DNA of 64,000 bases from Erigeron canadensis (GCF_010389155.1 NC_057761.1:24574210-24638209); one strand, 5' to 3'; numbered from the stretch's first letter, positions 23,973-37,700 are shown. Translations and numbers: made by a program. Notes: generated from the letters alone by a model not told the origin.

Positions 23973-25102
23973 GAGTAAATTACACTTTTTGTCCATAAAA
24001 TTGGCACGTTTTTTACTTTTGATCCCTAAACTTTAAAAATTAGAATTTTGACCCTAAAGTTGGCCAATTTTTTCAATAATCGTCCTTTGGCCTTACGGCG
24101 TTAAAAATAGTCGTTAACGTACGCACGTGCTAGACACGTGGGGGGACTAATGTCATTTCACCTTACATCGAGGGACGAAAAGTGAAAAAATAGTTACTTG
24201 AGGGACGAAAAGTGAAAAAATAGCTACTTGAGGGACGAAAAATGAAAATCATACAAATAAACTTATTCTTCCATTTTTTCTTTTCCGGTCATCTTTTCCG
24301 ATCATTTTTACCGATGGAATTTTCCGACTTTGAATCCAAATCTATACCACAAACAAATTCATTTACTCAAAATCCTGACATTCAAAACACAACCAATCAA
24401 ACAAATTATAGTTCAAACATGTCAGTCATCTTTTTTTTTTCTAAATTTTGATTTTAATTGAAAAGAAGACGGTGGATGGTGGTGATTCTAGGTGGCGGCG
24501 GTTGGTTAGTGGTGAATGTAGACGGCGGTGGTTGTAGATGGCGGTGTTTGGTGGTAATTGTAAGCGGTGGTGGCTGGTGGTGATTGTAGTGGCGGTGGCT
24601 GGTGGTAATTATAGGCGGCGGTGGCTGTGGGTGGCAGTTGCTCGTGGTGGTTATAGACGGCGGTGGCTGGTGCTGGTTACAGACAGCGGTGGCTGGTAGC
24701 GAGGCTGTTGTTGGTGGTTATTAGGTGGTGGTGATTAGAGAGGCTTGGCGGTAAAGGAGAAATAAATGTCTAGTCGGAAAATTTCATCGGAAAAGAAAGA
24801 ATGGAGGAACAAATTTATATGTATGATTTTCATTTTTCGTCCCTCAAGTAGCTATTTTTTCACTTTTCGTTCTCAAGTAGCTATTTTTTCACTTTTCGTC
24901 CCTCGTTGTAAGGTGAAATGACATTAGTGCGCTCACGTGTCTAGCACGTGCGTACGTTAACGACCATTTTTTAACGCCGTAAGACCAAATGACGATTATT
25001 GAAAACATTGGCCAACTTTAGGGTCAAATTTGTAATTTTTACATTTTAGGGATCAAAAATGAAAAACGTGCCAACTTCAGGTACGAAAAGTGTAATTTAT
25101 TC
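23973..25102. mobile_element. MULE-type element with 9-bp target duplication (1130 bp)
   Basis: Flanked by a perfect 9-bp duplication, ttaaatata (23964-23972 and 25103-25111). Long terminal inverted repeats of roughly 280 bp begin GAGTAAATTACAC and GAATAAATTACAC. Both arms carry 'gacgaaaagtgaaaaaatag' units (in duplicate) and a 'cacgtgctagacacgtg' palindrome. The interior is a degenerate GGTGG/GGCGG repeat (24465-24740). No transposase. 9-bp duplication plus long arms indicates a non-autonomous Mutator-like element. Confidence 0.85.
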
Positions 25103-25343
25103 TTAAATATATGTTAGTTATATAGGAGTTCTTTAACTTAAGAATTGTGGTGACGACTATTAACTACACTCAAAAGAAAGCATCCACCATAGTTCGTACA
25201 TGGTGTTATTACACATAGTGAATTTGTGATCTATGAAACACACAAAAACCAAAAATAAAGTCTGAATTTGGTGTATATATATATATGAATTATGATAGCC
25301 TGATTTAGTTAGTACAGATAATTATCATATAGCAAATAGCAAC

Positions 25344-27304
25344 AACAACAACAGGACTCAATCCTTGAGCGGGGTATGGGAGAGGTAAGCTGTAGACAGT
25401 CTTACCTCTACACAAAGGTAGAGAGACTGCTTCCATAGGGACCTCCGGCCACAAAGGAGTGCAAGACGAAAAATGAGAATTGTTTAGAAAATCATACCTG
25501 TGTGCCGAGAATCGGAAAAGAAGAAAATACCTGTCTGCTGGGTCCGTCTACTATGCGGGTCGAACGAGTATCAATCATGGGCCCTACCGATATCTTAGAA
25601 ACATGTTTGACAATACAAATACAAATACGAAAGCAACCATATTGGGCATATTAAACAACATAAAAGTATCAAACTAATACGTAACTCGAACAAGTAGTGA
25701 GAAACAACCAAGACAAACATACATATAAATAAGAAATGACAAAACCTGAAAGGAGCCCGATTGGGCCAAGGCAGTAACGACTTCTAAACAACCTATGGAA
25801 AAAGGAACTTAGGCCGCCTAGCTATACTAATCCTAGTCCTCTCACCGGCTCTCCAAACCATTAAACTAGTCCTAGACACCTAGTCCTCTAGATAAACTCT
25901 CATTGGTCATGTCCTCCGATAGACATTTTGGGGGAACAAACACAAGAGTAACCTCCCCCCTCGGTTTAGGCCTCTCGAGACTCAAGGCCAAAAACCCCTA
26001 CGAAAGGTCACAGAGAACCAAAGTCTAAATAAAAAGTCTACTTAATCTAAAACCCATATGCCTTACCCTCGCATTCCATTACCTCTACCTGGAAGCTCCT
26101 CTAGCGCATTCGGAATTCCGTACTTCCACCTCCATCTACCTACCACTCTTCCTGTCACGTCAAAATCCTTTGTAGCGTAGCTGAGCCATTTATCTAGGCC
26201 AAACCCTCACAAACCTCCTTTGGCAAGGCAATATGGGAAAAGATGACTATTTAGGTCGCTCAAAAATCCTACCCTAACCTAATATTCTACTCTAATCCTA
26301 GTTCTCCATGCCGTCCTATCCGACGTCATGTCCTCCGACAGGCCAAGTTCTATTAGGTCCTTCGCTAATCGATCCTCCCACCTCATCTTAGGTCGTCCCC
26401 TTCTTCGTATGCCGTCCACGTGAATAGACTCCGCTCTCCTTAGTGGTGCAGTTTCATCCCTTCTCCTAACATGGCCAAACCATCTCAAGCACTCTTCCCT
26501 TAGCTTGTTAATGATGGTCCCTACTTCAAGTTCTGCTCTAAAAACTCCCGTCGGGATCCTGTCTGCTAAGGTCTTCCCGCAAGTCCACCTTAACATCTTC
26601 ATCTCAGCTACCTCTACTCGAGCTGCTTGGGCTTTCGTCATCGCTCAACATTCTGACCCGTATAGCATAGTCGATCTAATAGCCACTCTATAAAACTTCC
26701 CTTTCAGCTTTAGCGGGATCCTCTTTTCGCACATGACTCCAGTAGTTGCTCTCCACTTCATCCATCCGGCATGGATTCGATGTGTCGCAAAAGACTCCTT
26801 CGGACGCAATATCCGGCCCCCAATGCTAATAACCTCATCCCCATTTTATCATATCTCCTGCTTATCGAAGTCACATCTAAGGTATTCTGTCTTCTCTCGC
26901 CTCACGCACAAACCATGGTCTTCAAGGGCTTCTCTCCATTTCTCTAGCCTCTGGTTTAGTTCCTTCGTCGATCTCGCTATCAGCGCAATGTCATTGGCAA
27001 AAATCATACACCACGGTAGTTCCTCCTGTAGGCCCCTGGACAGTTCGTCTAAGATCAACGTAAAAAGGTATGGGCTAAGCGCCGAACCCTGGTGTAGGCG
27101 CATATCTACCGAGAAAAGTTCCGTGTTCCCCACAGGAGTTCGAATATCGGTCCTCGCCCTATCGTACATATCCCTAATAACCCTAATGTATCTCCCGGTA
27201 ACCCTTTTCGCTTGTAGCGTCCTCTAAATCAGCTGTCGTGGCACACTATCGTATGCCTTTTCCAAATCTAGGAAGGCACAATGTAGCGCTTTTTGTCTTT
27301 CCCT
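25344..27304 (-). mobile_element. 5'-truncated RTE-type LINE with decayed reverse transcriptase
   Basis: Flanked by a 17-bp target-site duplication, atatagcaaatagcaac (25327-25343 and 27305-27321). The minus strand begins inside the reverse transcriptase: FLDLEKAYDSVPR (motif A), then a stop, LHQGSALSPYLFTLILDELS (motif B), the catalytic block as FANDIALIA (motif C, usually FADD, so an active-site Asp is Asn), then in another frame the C-terminal region ending LRWFGHVRRRDE and RRGRPKMRWED (26279-26641). About 0.9 kb of 3' untranslated sequence follows, ending in (GTT)n, a tail type typical of RTE elements. Stops and frame changes show it is dead. Confidence 0.85.
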
Positions 27305-27321
27305 ATATAGCAAATAGCAAC

Positions 27322-28820
27322 GGTTGCAAGTAACTTTTTGTCAATTAGCTCAGATAGTCCAGTAAATTATACGAGCCATTAGCAAGTTGTGAATATCTTT
27401 TTATCAATGGGCTCAATAGTCCAAAAACCCAAAATGGATATACACTCTTCAAAGAATATATCCAAAATTTTCACATAACGACGAAAATATATTATATGAA
27501 CTGTAAACTCTATGAACTTATGAAGTCATATGAAGAGGTCTCAAGAGGAAGAATAAAATGTTTCAATTTGACGAATAAAATGTTTCAATATATTTCATTA
27601 TTTAATTTAAGTTATAATATAAAATAGGTTTTGTAAATAAGAATAGGATATACTCGATGATATAATATATAGAGTGGTTTTAGGTAAAATAAAATAAGCA
27701 TTAAAGTAAAACAAATAAAGCAATAAATTTTTCTTCACTGAAGATCACCGTGCATCATGAAAATTATCGTGCATCAATAGCTTCGTGAATCCCCGTGCAT
27801 CAATTTAACCATGATCTAAGGATCAAGATCTTGTCTAATTTATTTTACTTTAATACTTGCTTTACACTACCCAACCCAACCCCTAGATAGAGCAAGTGGA
27901 TAGATGATCTTACTCTAATCTTAATTTTATCTTAACATATATATATTAAAGAAATTAATTTTTTTTCAATTGATCAATCATAACTTTCATTTTTTTAATT
28001 TAAGTTGTAAAATATGTAATTAAATTACATTATTTAAATTTTTATGGATTTTATAACTAAATAGGAAACTTATTTCTACTTTTGATTTTATGTTACTCCC
28101 TTAAAATTATTTTTTCCCCGCATCTCTCTCTTTATCTTTTTTCTTAATTTCCTTTTTTTTTCTATGTTTTTAATTTCCTAATAAATACACTATTAACAAA
28201 CGAGGAATGCTAGATTGACAAACAACTTACAAACAAAAATTTATAAACAAATCTTCTACCAATCAAATCAAGTTATGTTTTCTCTTTCTTCTTTTTCTTT
28301 CTTTGATGATTGGTCCACATCACAAGAAAATGTGTTTGTAACCATTTGTTTGTACATTGTCTGTAAATTTAGCATTTCTCCAAACAAAATCAACACAATT
28401 TTTGAGAAAGAAAACTATCATTTAATTATTTTATAGCTTTTAACCGTGAAAACACTATGAACATTAAATTTGAAACACAATTCATAAAACACATTTTTTT
28501 AAAGTTGTTCGTCCATTACCCGGAGTTGAAAACTAGTTATTATATTAATATTTATTTAGGAAATCTCATTAAATTATAATTTTTAAAAGTATTTATGAAA
28601 GATGGTTTATGATGAGTTATGACTATGAACGAAATTTGAATAGATTAGATTAGATTTTTTAGCTAGAAAAATAATCGTAAAAATCTCCATATATGAGTGT
28701 AGAACTGTAGATAGTTTAATTTTATTTTTATTTACAAAGTCATGTCACATTTAATTTTCTACCACCAAGTAATCTGCGAACAAACAGTAATTTGGACACA
28801 TAAAAAAAAATAATAATAAA
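27322..28820. other. Gene-free stretch before the GMI1 tandem pair
   Basis: No supportable gene. A Helitron-like 5' block is at about 27910 ('ctaatcttaattttatctta'). The rest is AT-rich. Confidence 0.5.
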
Positions 28821-29101
28821 AATAAAACAGTAACTAAAACTTAACACACCAGGCTCATTTTAGCACCTGCTAGGCTGCTAGTATAGCCCCCTATTACGTA
28901 CTTACATACACTCACACTCTGCTTATGCTCTGTAGTCTCTATATATTTCTTTCAGTTGTCAGCACTCAGCATAGCAAAACAAATACTAGTAAATATTAAT
29001 CTTTTTTTTTTTTAATCAATCCACCTCCAAATTCCATTCTCTTCAACAACAAAAATATATACTCTTAAACAAAGAATCCAACTATCTATCTACCATTTTT
29101 G
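28821..29101 (+). promoter_or_regulatory. Promoter and 5'-UTR exon of upstream GMI1-like copy
   Basis: Homologous to the region upstream of copy 2: both contain 'ccaggctcattttagcacct' (28850 and 43162) and 'ttcaacaacaa' in the leader. A TATA-like 'tctatatatt' is at 28938-28947. The leader exon probably ends at 29101 (TTTTTG|GTAAGCATTT); the intron start matches copy 2 (TTTCTA|GTAAGCATTT, 43407/43408). The leader intron runs to about 31743. Confidence 0.5.
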
Positions 29102-29392
29102 GTAAGCATTTCATCACTACCTTTTTTTTTCCCTCAATTTTTAGCAAATTCTTATCATTTATTAACTTAAGTACCCGACTTGCTTTAGTGAAATATACTT
29201 TGTCATTTTTTTATAAAGTTTATATAGTACTTGTTATTCGTGTGTTATTTTTGCAGTTGTTGTTTTCTAATCATTAAAATATTATTGTTATCATTGTTAA
29301 GTATATGTTTTGTTATCTTGTGTATCTAACAAACTTTTAATATACATATATTGGGTTCTTTTGGCTAATGTGATAACTTATATGGTTGTTAT

Positions 29393-30189
29393 TAACTAGG
29401 GGTGTTGATGGGTTGGGTTAATTGGGTTTCGGGTTATTTGGTTCGGGTTTCAAAGAATTATAAGTTAACCCATAACCCAAACCAAATAATATTTGGGTTA
29501 TTTGGGTTTGGGTTGTTTGGGTTCGGGTTTTTTGGATCAGGTCTTGGTTACCCCAAATAAAATGTCATTGAATTTACGTGCATTAGTTACGCAATATTGC
29601 AACAATATAATTTCAATTTCAAAAACTTGAATAATATTGATACTTATATAGACTAAGTTCTTTATTTTCAAATGTGTTGAAACACTTTTGATTATGCGTT
29701 TTTTGAATTCTTGAATGAAAAAATGATAATATTATTAGAATAAAAGTCATAGACAAAACAAATAAATTACAAACTATATAAAAATATAGAAACTACTGAT
29801 ATTAAATAAACAAACTTTGACAATATATAACTCTTTTTATATTCATATTTTTATCATCTTTTATTAGTGTATTTTTTAACATCCATTATTATTTAACTTT
29901 GCACGTTTCTGATTTTGTTTATAAATGAAAATTTAATATTCAAACAATATAAACTTTAAACAAATTTAATGTGTTATATTAGTGTATATATATATAAACG
30001 CATCTTATTTGGGTTATTTGGGTTGACCCAAACTATAACATTTTCACCCACAACCCAAACCAATTAACCTTTAGGTTATTTGGGTTAACCCAAATGACGA
30101 CCCACAAACCAAATAACCCAACCCGTATCACCCAAACCCATTCGGGTTGGGTCGAGTTATTTGGGTTTTGTTTATTTTCAACACCCCTA
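29393..30189. mobile_element. hAT-type foldback MITE in the leader intron
   Basis: Ends TAACTAGGGGTGTTGA and TCAACACCCCTA; an 8-bp direct repeat gttgttat lies outside them (29385-29392 and 30190-30197). Both arms are built of 'gggttatttgggtt'-like units in opposite orientation, so transcripts could fold. No transposase. The TAGGGGTG-type end and 8-bp duplication suggest hAT ancestry. Confidence 0.65.
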
Positions 30190-30273
30190 GTTGTTATGTT
30201 TTGTTTTGTTATTATGTGTATCTATCTTTCAACTGCTTATGGTTATATGACAAAGTGACAAACTTTCAATATA

Positions 30274-31289
30274 TCTACCAATATACTAAAACAGGATTGT
30301 GTATTTTTTTAATAGACACTTGGCGCAATCCTTGTACGACATGTGTCACTTTAGGTGTAATTAAAAGAAGTTCCTAATTTATAATTACCTAATTGTAATC
30401 AAATACTAATCTCTTTAGATTTAATACAAAAAAGATTTTTGATCGACACCGCGCATTCCTTGCACGACATGTGTCACTTTGGTGTAACTAAAAAAAAATT
30501 CCTAATTCATAATTAACTAATTGTAATCAAATACGAGTACTAATCTTTAGATTTAATACATATATCTCATTTTATATTAAGTTTCCATATATATTATTTA
30601 TAAATAACTACAATGTTAACATCAAAACGGAATACTAACTATCTTAAAAGATAAGATATATGCTAAGTTTTAAATATCTAATTAAACAAATATATATACA
30701 ATTTGTGGGGTTTAATATAATACCCGAGCGTTGCAGCGGTGAGATGGTGGGGGTGATAACTAGGTTATAGAGTGTGATAGGTCATAGGAGTTGATAGAGT
30801 ATGATAGTCAAATGCCTTAGCCGTGCGGGTTCCGTCTTCAGATTTAAAAATTCGTCGAAAGTATATCGAATGACATCTCTAATGAAAGAGCATGAAATTT
30901 TAAGAACACCCATATAATTTTTATAATTTATCGATGTACGTTTTTCACTTTTTTGAGATAAAAGATTTTGAATGAATTGGAGGAATAAATGATTTATGGA
31001 GGAGAGAGAAAAAAATGATTGGTTGAGATTTGAGGAGAGAGAAAGGGTATTATAGTTATTTTAGGTAAATATAGAATAGATAGAAGGGACATTTTGGGAA
31101 AGTACTTAAAATCAATATTAAAAATTTAAGTTCAATGTTGAAAATTAGAGACTTTTTGCTTTATAATATAGTATAGCTATAGATGTGACTGCTTTTGTAT
31201 CCAAAGTTAGGTATCTAACCGATACATATTCTCTATTAGTTATCATCAAATATCATATAATCCGTACATCGTACGGGTATTAAGACTAG
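30274..31289 (+). mobile_element. Helitron with a second element nested inside
   Basis: Begins TCTACCAATATACTAAAAC after A (30273). Ends with hairpin CCGTAC-ATC-GTACGG (31262-31276), 9 nt, and CTAG (31286-31289) before T. Non-coding. A minus-strand Helitron-like element lies inside at about 30710-31183. The whole sits in the leader intron of the upstream GMI1-like gene. Confidence 0.55.
30710..31183 (-). mobile_element. Helitron-like element, partner of 41878-42318
   Basis: The minus strand starts TCTATAGCTATACTATATT and runs colinear with the plus-strand element at 41878-42318. It ends near 'caccgctgcaacgctcgggt', a 3'-end motif of the local Helitron family. The middle ('tcattagagatgtcattcga' on the minus strand) matches the arm of the foldback at 13181-13771. 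Confidence 0.5.
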
Positions 31290-31758
31290 TATATATATAT
31301 ATATATGTTTATATTCTTTTATTTGGCTGATGCGAAAACTTATATAGTTGGTTACGTTATGTTGCAAAAAATTTGAAATCATTATAGTCGCGTAGTATGT
31401 AACTCAGCATGTTTTGTTATTGTGTCTATTTGCTTTGAGATTGTATACTCTTTTGCGTCAAACTTCCAATACATTGATATCGTACGTATCTAGTTACCTA
31501 TTCGTCGTGTAACTGGTACTTTTGCTGATGTGTAAACCATATAAGTGCCACTTTCGCAAAACCGGCTCCATAAACTGAAATTGTTTTGCAGATAGTAAAT
31601 ATCTAGTAGTAGGATCCATAAGAAAGCAAATCATGACAATTTGGATACAATTTGGTGCCTCTAGGCAATTTTTGTTATTTTGCTAAAATCTTCAGTGTAT
31701 TTGTTAGTAAAACCAACAGCTGATATAATCATTTTTTTGTAAGTTGGATCAATCTCTA

Positions 31759-34700
31759 ATGCCGAAAAAGAGACCTAATGAGAGTTTGGACACCGGACAT
31801 TTAACAAAAAGGACGCAGGGTTCTGGTGTAATGAGCAGCCAGGATGTTGGTTCAAGGGGAGTTTACAAGCTCAATATCTTGTTGCCAAACGGAATGGCCG
31901 TGTTGGTGAAGTTACCCGAAGGAACAGGGTCTGTTACTGTAGAGAATTTGGCTGATGAAGTGAAACAACAGTTTGATAGAGCCATACAAGGGAGAAATAC
32001 AAGTACCCCAAAGGAACCTATTAAATGGGATGCGGAATTGAGTTTTGTTGATGATCATGATTTTGTGCTTAGAAATTCTCTCAACCTGACTAAATTAGAG
32101 TTGAATAAAGTTTATAATTTGAGGCTTAGTGTAAGTCCTTGTTTTCATTTTCATATACATTTTTGTTTCGTTCTTTGAATTTGTTAAGGCTGTTTGTAAT
32201 GGGTTGATAATGTCTCGTATCAGGATGGATCTAAACCTGTGAGGTTTGTTACTTGTTACCAGCTCATTGGCAAAAAATGTAACCAATTTGTTTGGGGGGT
32301 GGGGAGGCAAGTTTAATTGGTATGCACAATGCAACTTATTATCTATATAAATGTTCGTGTTCTATATAAAAACATATATAAACAAAAACTTTGGGAGGGC
32401 CGGGGCTTCATAGTTCTGCCTATGACCAGCTGCCGATGGAAACCCCAATTTTCATCAGCGATAATCTTTCCCAAAACAAAATAATGTCATTGATTCTGGG
32501 AAGGTTAGGAATTTTTATACTTATTATAAAACATCATATATAACTACTTAATAACACAAAAATTTATAGTGGCTAGCGGCTGATGCTTCTGAATGGAACA
32601 CCCAAATCGAGAAGCAATATCAGAAATGCCCTTCCTCAATTGAGATGCTAAATTCAAGACAATGCTGCAAGTTGGGAATAGAAGCGGTTAGTTCATTAAA
32701 TCAAATAATTAGTAACTTCAATCCTTATTCATTTATACTATTCCATCTTATTTTCATTCTTTATTTATCTTAGTTTCTTTTATTGCAGTCATTACCTGAT
32801 GAGCGTGAAGTTTATGCTGGGGATTATTCACACTGTGAAATTGTAGCAGTTGTTCGTCCTGCTACTTATAAATCCAGAATTGATTCCAAACAATTAGATC
32901 AGAAATATGTGATGAAAGCTAATTTTGAGATGTCACTTGCAATTACTTTTTATCCATATAAAAGTTCTCGAGATGAAAGCAGTATCTATTCTGGACGTAT
33001 ATCACCTTCATCACAAAATGACTTTGATGGTTTGTATGTATTTAAACCAAAATACAAGACGTATCCCCTGTTTCATAAAGCTGGCTTATATACATTGACC
33101 TTTTCCATTGTGAGTAACACTAAATTTGTTCAATTATATGAAATTGGTTAGTATTTACAATATATGTGTGACTTTTCAAACTTCTTGTGTAATCATCATC
33201 AGAATAGTTCGAGCTGTGAGAAATGTGTGGAGAAAGTTAGAGTTGAACCATCACGTGATGTTCACAAATGGGCACTTGCCAAGAAGATTTCTGATCTTGA
33301 TATAACGTAAGATGCGTTATATGACATATGTAAAATGTTAATTTTATGTTTCTATTTGATGGTAATTTTGTCTATTAACATGCTGGTTGTTGTTTAGGGT
33401 TGGCTGTTCTCACAAACCCATTTCCATATCAATGTTCGATAATTTCGATAATCAAATTCCCTTTTCAAAAGTTCCCGAATTGGTGATCAAGGTGAAGTAC
33501 ACAGACAGTACTATAGTTCAAGTTAACAAATGGAACTCATTTATATCATTAGATAAGTTGGCCCTTATACTTGAGGTATAGTTACGTATATGCTTTTAGT
33601 TTGATGTCCTTAATTGGATATTATCTTGAAGTTGATGCATTCTGGTAATTGCTTTAGAATTTGCTTATTGAGATCTCTAATTTGGATGACAATCTGCCAA
33701 CTTATAATGCTACAATGATGTTATGCCTGCCCGATGGCTCAAACTTATTAGATATCCCCATTAAAGGTGTGCATATATTTGCCATTTTCTGAAATGGAGA
33801 ATCTTGATTTCTGGGAATTTCTAGTTTGTACTTCGTCTATTTTTTAACTTAGCTTGTTCTGTCTACTGTTACTCTAGTTCTTCCTGGACCTGTAAAATAT
33901 TTTACAGTGCAACCAGAAAAGTTTGAGAAGCAATTGATTCCGGGCCAAGTAATTAAAGAGTTGAATCTGGAGGTACACGCATCACTTTAGTTTCATACAA
34001 CAATCTATTATTAATATTATTTTTTTGAAAATGACAATTTATGGTTTGTTTTGTATATTATTATTTTGTTCATGTTTTATAAATCTCAGAAGAGCCATGT
34101 GTATGATTTTTAATCCATTTATAAATTATATAATATCTTTTAAAGCTGTTTGATGCATATGAAAATCACGTACAAGAAAATGTAAAGATGGAGTTAATTG
34201 CCAATGGATGTGGTTGGCTGGACAGGTCGTCTTCCAGTAAACAGGTGTGTGTGCCTTCTGCAGTTTGTCCTTTTGGCTTGCTAAGTGAGCTTTTCACTCT
34301 AAAATTTTTTGTTACAGGTGGATGCTTTTGGGTGCATTGATCTTGGTGGCCTCATGAGAGTTACTGCAGGATATGGAGGAAGTGGTATGATTTATAACAT
34401 GACAATCTATTTATAATGTTTTTTCCTTGTATTAACCTCACTGTAGATCACATTTTACTATATTAAATTACGATATTCCAGTTCTTATTACAAAATAGTA
34501 TCTTTATACAGTGTCACTGTCTATTCGTTCAAATGGAGAACTTATCACCAAGGAGTGGCAGATTGAGAAAAGGCAGCTTAGAACTACATCAGTGGTCTGA
34601 AGTTTAACTTCATGTTTCTAATTCTAACGGTATGTGCAAATTGCATTAAATTTATTCCAGATATGTGTCATAACTGCAGATACCTGAAACCTGTTTTGCT

Positions 34701-37700
34701 GGTTCCCAACTTGAAAACCTCGAGTTTGAAGTTATAGATTCCAAGGGTGATGTTGATGTTAACTTTCATGATGAAGATAAGATTGGACAATCTCATATCC
34801 TTGTGATAAAATCACAATTCAGGGATATTCATGAATCTGTCAAATATGTGTTTTGTAAAGGCCGCTGCATAGTTCGTTCATTTCCCATTCCTTCTGAAAT
34901 AGGGGAGTTTAGTGTTGTGGTTGCTCATTCACGTTGTTCAGATCTGCAATTGACTGTTAAGGTGACTTTTTTCTCTTTCAATTTTCTATCTGATTATTGT
35001 GACTTGAAGTCTCATAAATTAGTCTTCAGTTGTTGTATAAATTGAGTTTAACTATCCAATAATTTGGGGAATAAGCTGTTTCATACAAGCTGCAATGTAA
35101 ATGCCAAAATGGTTATTTAATGGAACTCTTTTTTCTTATCTTCTTTAAATACTATTTATCTGCGTTTCTGATTGTTAATACTTCTACTATGAACAGGATA
35201 ATTGTTTAAGTCTTACTGTAGCTGATTAAAGTCAATTTGCTGTATTGTAACTTATGTCACATAGATGGTTATTGTTATTGAAGATTATGTATGTCTAGTT
35301 ATACATACATCGTGTTTTATATGAGGATAAATTTCCAAGATCAATTTGGTAGTTTTATTATTGGTTACTCAAACAACAGAAACACTTTTAAACACCATCC
35401 CTTGCAATCTTGCATGATGCAACTGCTAAACCACTGGTTCCATTTTTTTTTTTCATATGAAGGAAGATAGTACCTTCGGAAAAATTTGACCCATTAATTC
35501 TTGTTTCTTATAGGTTCTTGTTGAGCAACCTCCAAAATCTTTTCTGAATTTCCAGATGGTACATTCACATCTTTTATTGGCATCTTGTAAAATATTTACT
35601 GTCTAAAATTTTACACCATTGTTAATTTTATAATGGCACCCTGAATTTTCAGGATCTTGAGAATGAGATTCATGAATATGGTTTGAGTATTGCCAATCAT
35701 GAAAAGAATATAGAAGAGTATGATGTTCAGATAACAGTAATTGAGTCCAAGCTCTCAGAGTTAGAAGGTAACAATTGTCCTTATGCTTGTTTGATTAGTA
35801 TACAGTTAAAAAATTAGGATACATATAGTCAAATTTACTGGATTCTTCGATCATCACATGCATAATTTTCCCTGTCTAGGAATTTTTTTTTTTTTTTTTG
35901 ATAATTTTTTTACAATTTTACTCTATCCCAATTCCAAAAATAATCATCCTATTTAGAATTCAAAATTCAGATTTTCAAATCAAACATCAGCATGGCATTG
36001 AATCTTATTCTACTTTCAATTACTGTATGTTACTATGAAATTAAATATGAAATGATTCATAAATATGAAATGATTCATAAATATGAAATGATTCGGATTT
36101 CATTATATAGGTATTCAACGCCGAACTCGTTTTATTGCCGAATATGGCACGCCAGGAAAAGAAGAAATTATATATTGGGTTGAATCTAAGGTTGACAGTG
36201 CTGCTTCTCTTGTCATGACACTCTTGAGAGAACTGTCAGAAACAGATTGCCGTCGCTTGATGGGAAATATTATTGGTGTTGTTGCACTTTTAGGAACAAC
36301 TCCCACTTTGAATCTTAGCAGGTGAAACCAATATGCTTCAACTCCAGCAATATGTCCAAACACATTTTTCTAAGCCCTGTTTTACTACCACTGATTTTTT
36401 TTTTTATCTGACTTCGATTATCATATAATCAATTTTAAATGCGCACCCAAAAACACCTCGATGATGATTATACCATTTTATTACTGTCTTCTCAGGATAT
36501 TTGCAGAGTATCTTGGTGATCAAATGCTTGCAATCGTGTGCAAATCTTATGAGGATTCAAGTTTATTTGAAACTTATGAGGAAGATGGCAAGTTGAATCC
36601 TAAATTTCCTAATCATGCACTTCATTCGTTTGCAAGAGAACTTTGGCAAACCATCAATGGCCGTTATCTCATTCTATGTATTGAAGATATAAGGTTTCCA
36701 AATACCCATATCATTTATAAATGTGCTGTTATAAATTTGAACTACTTGATGGTACACTCATTATTATTTATATTTGGCAGGGCATGTGAGGTAGATAAAG
36801 ATCTTCAAGGAAAGCTTATATTGCCAAATCCTACCCTTCCTAATGGATCAACAACAGCAGGTTTTCTGGGTTATGCAGTTAATATGATAGATATAGACGT
36901 TGATCACATAGACACCAAGACTGATTCTGGTTGTGGTCTTCGAGAAACTCTATTCTATCGTCTTTTTGGCGAGACACAAGTATATAAATCCCGAGAAGAA
37001 ATGAAAAGGGCGATCTCGTGTATTAAAGATGGTGCTGTGTCCTTGGATGGAGGTATTTTTAGAGGCAATGGTGCTCTGTCTCTTGGATGCTCGTAAGTGC
37101 ATAGTTCTTAATTAACCTTACCAAATTTTAGTTGATTTATAAACAGATAACTTGTCTAACAAACCTTACTCCAATTTCTTTATATGAAATTTTGGGAGTC
37201 TATTTTTGTTTCAGGAAGAACACCATTTAACTTTCAATATACCTTATGACAACTCATAAGTTTTCTAAAACCTCGAATAAAGGTAATTCGTACAGGTCAT
37301 AGGTCAAAAAAGAAATCGTGTCAATAACGCTGGCCATGTTAACGTGACATGGGCAAAGTAAAAAGTTAACTTACCTCAAAATCTTCAAATATGTAAGGGT
37401 TTTTCGGTTTTTCCGTGGCAAACGAAGTTGGTTACCAGGAATAGAACATGGGCCAAACTCAGGTTACATAATCCATATGCTATCTTGTTCTATAGGTCTA
37501 ACTTGATCTTTTGTTTAACGAATGATCAGAAACCAGGATGTTATTTTCCCAGTAGCTGCTGTAAGAAAAGAGGCATCTCAGAATGACATGCAGTTAAAGA
37601 TGAAAGAACTGAAGTTACGTCACAACGATACTGTGGACAACTTGAGTGAAGAAAGGAAATGTCTCAAAAGTGTAATGAAAGAGCTCAGCAAGAGTCTTGA

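Noticed and set aside
26733..27227. 164-codon plus-strand open frame
   Set aside because: It is the antisense shadow of the RTE reverse transcriptase, whose motifs are on the minus strand.
29400..30180. Telomere-like GGGTT units
   Set aside because: They are irregular 'gggttatttgggtt' units in opposite orientation in the two arms of a MITE, not TTTAGGG arrays.
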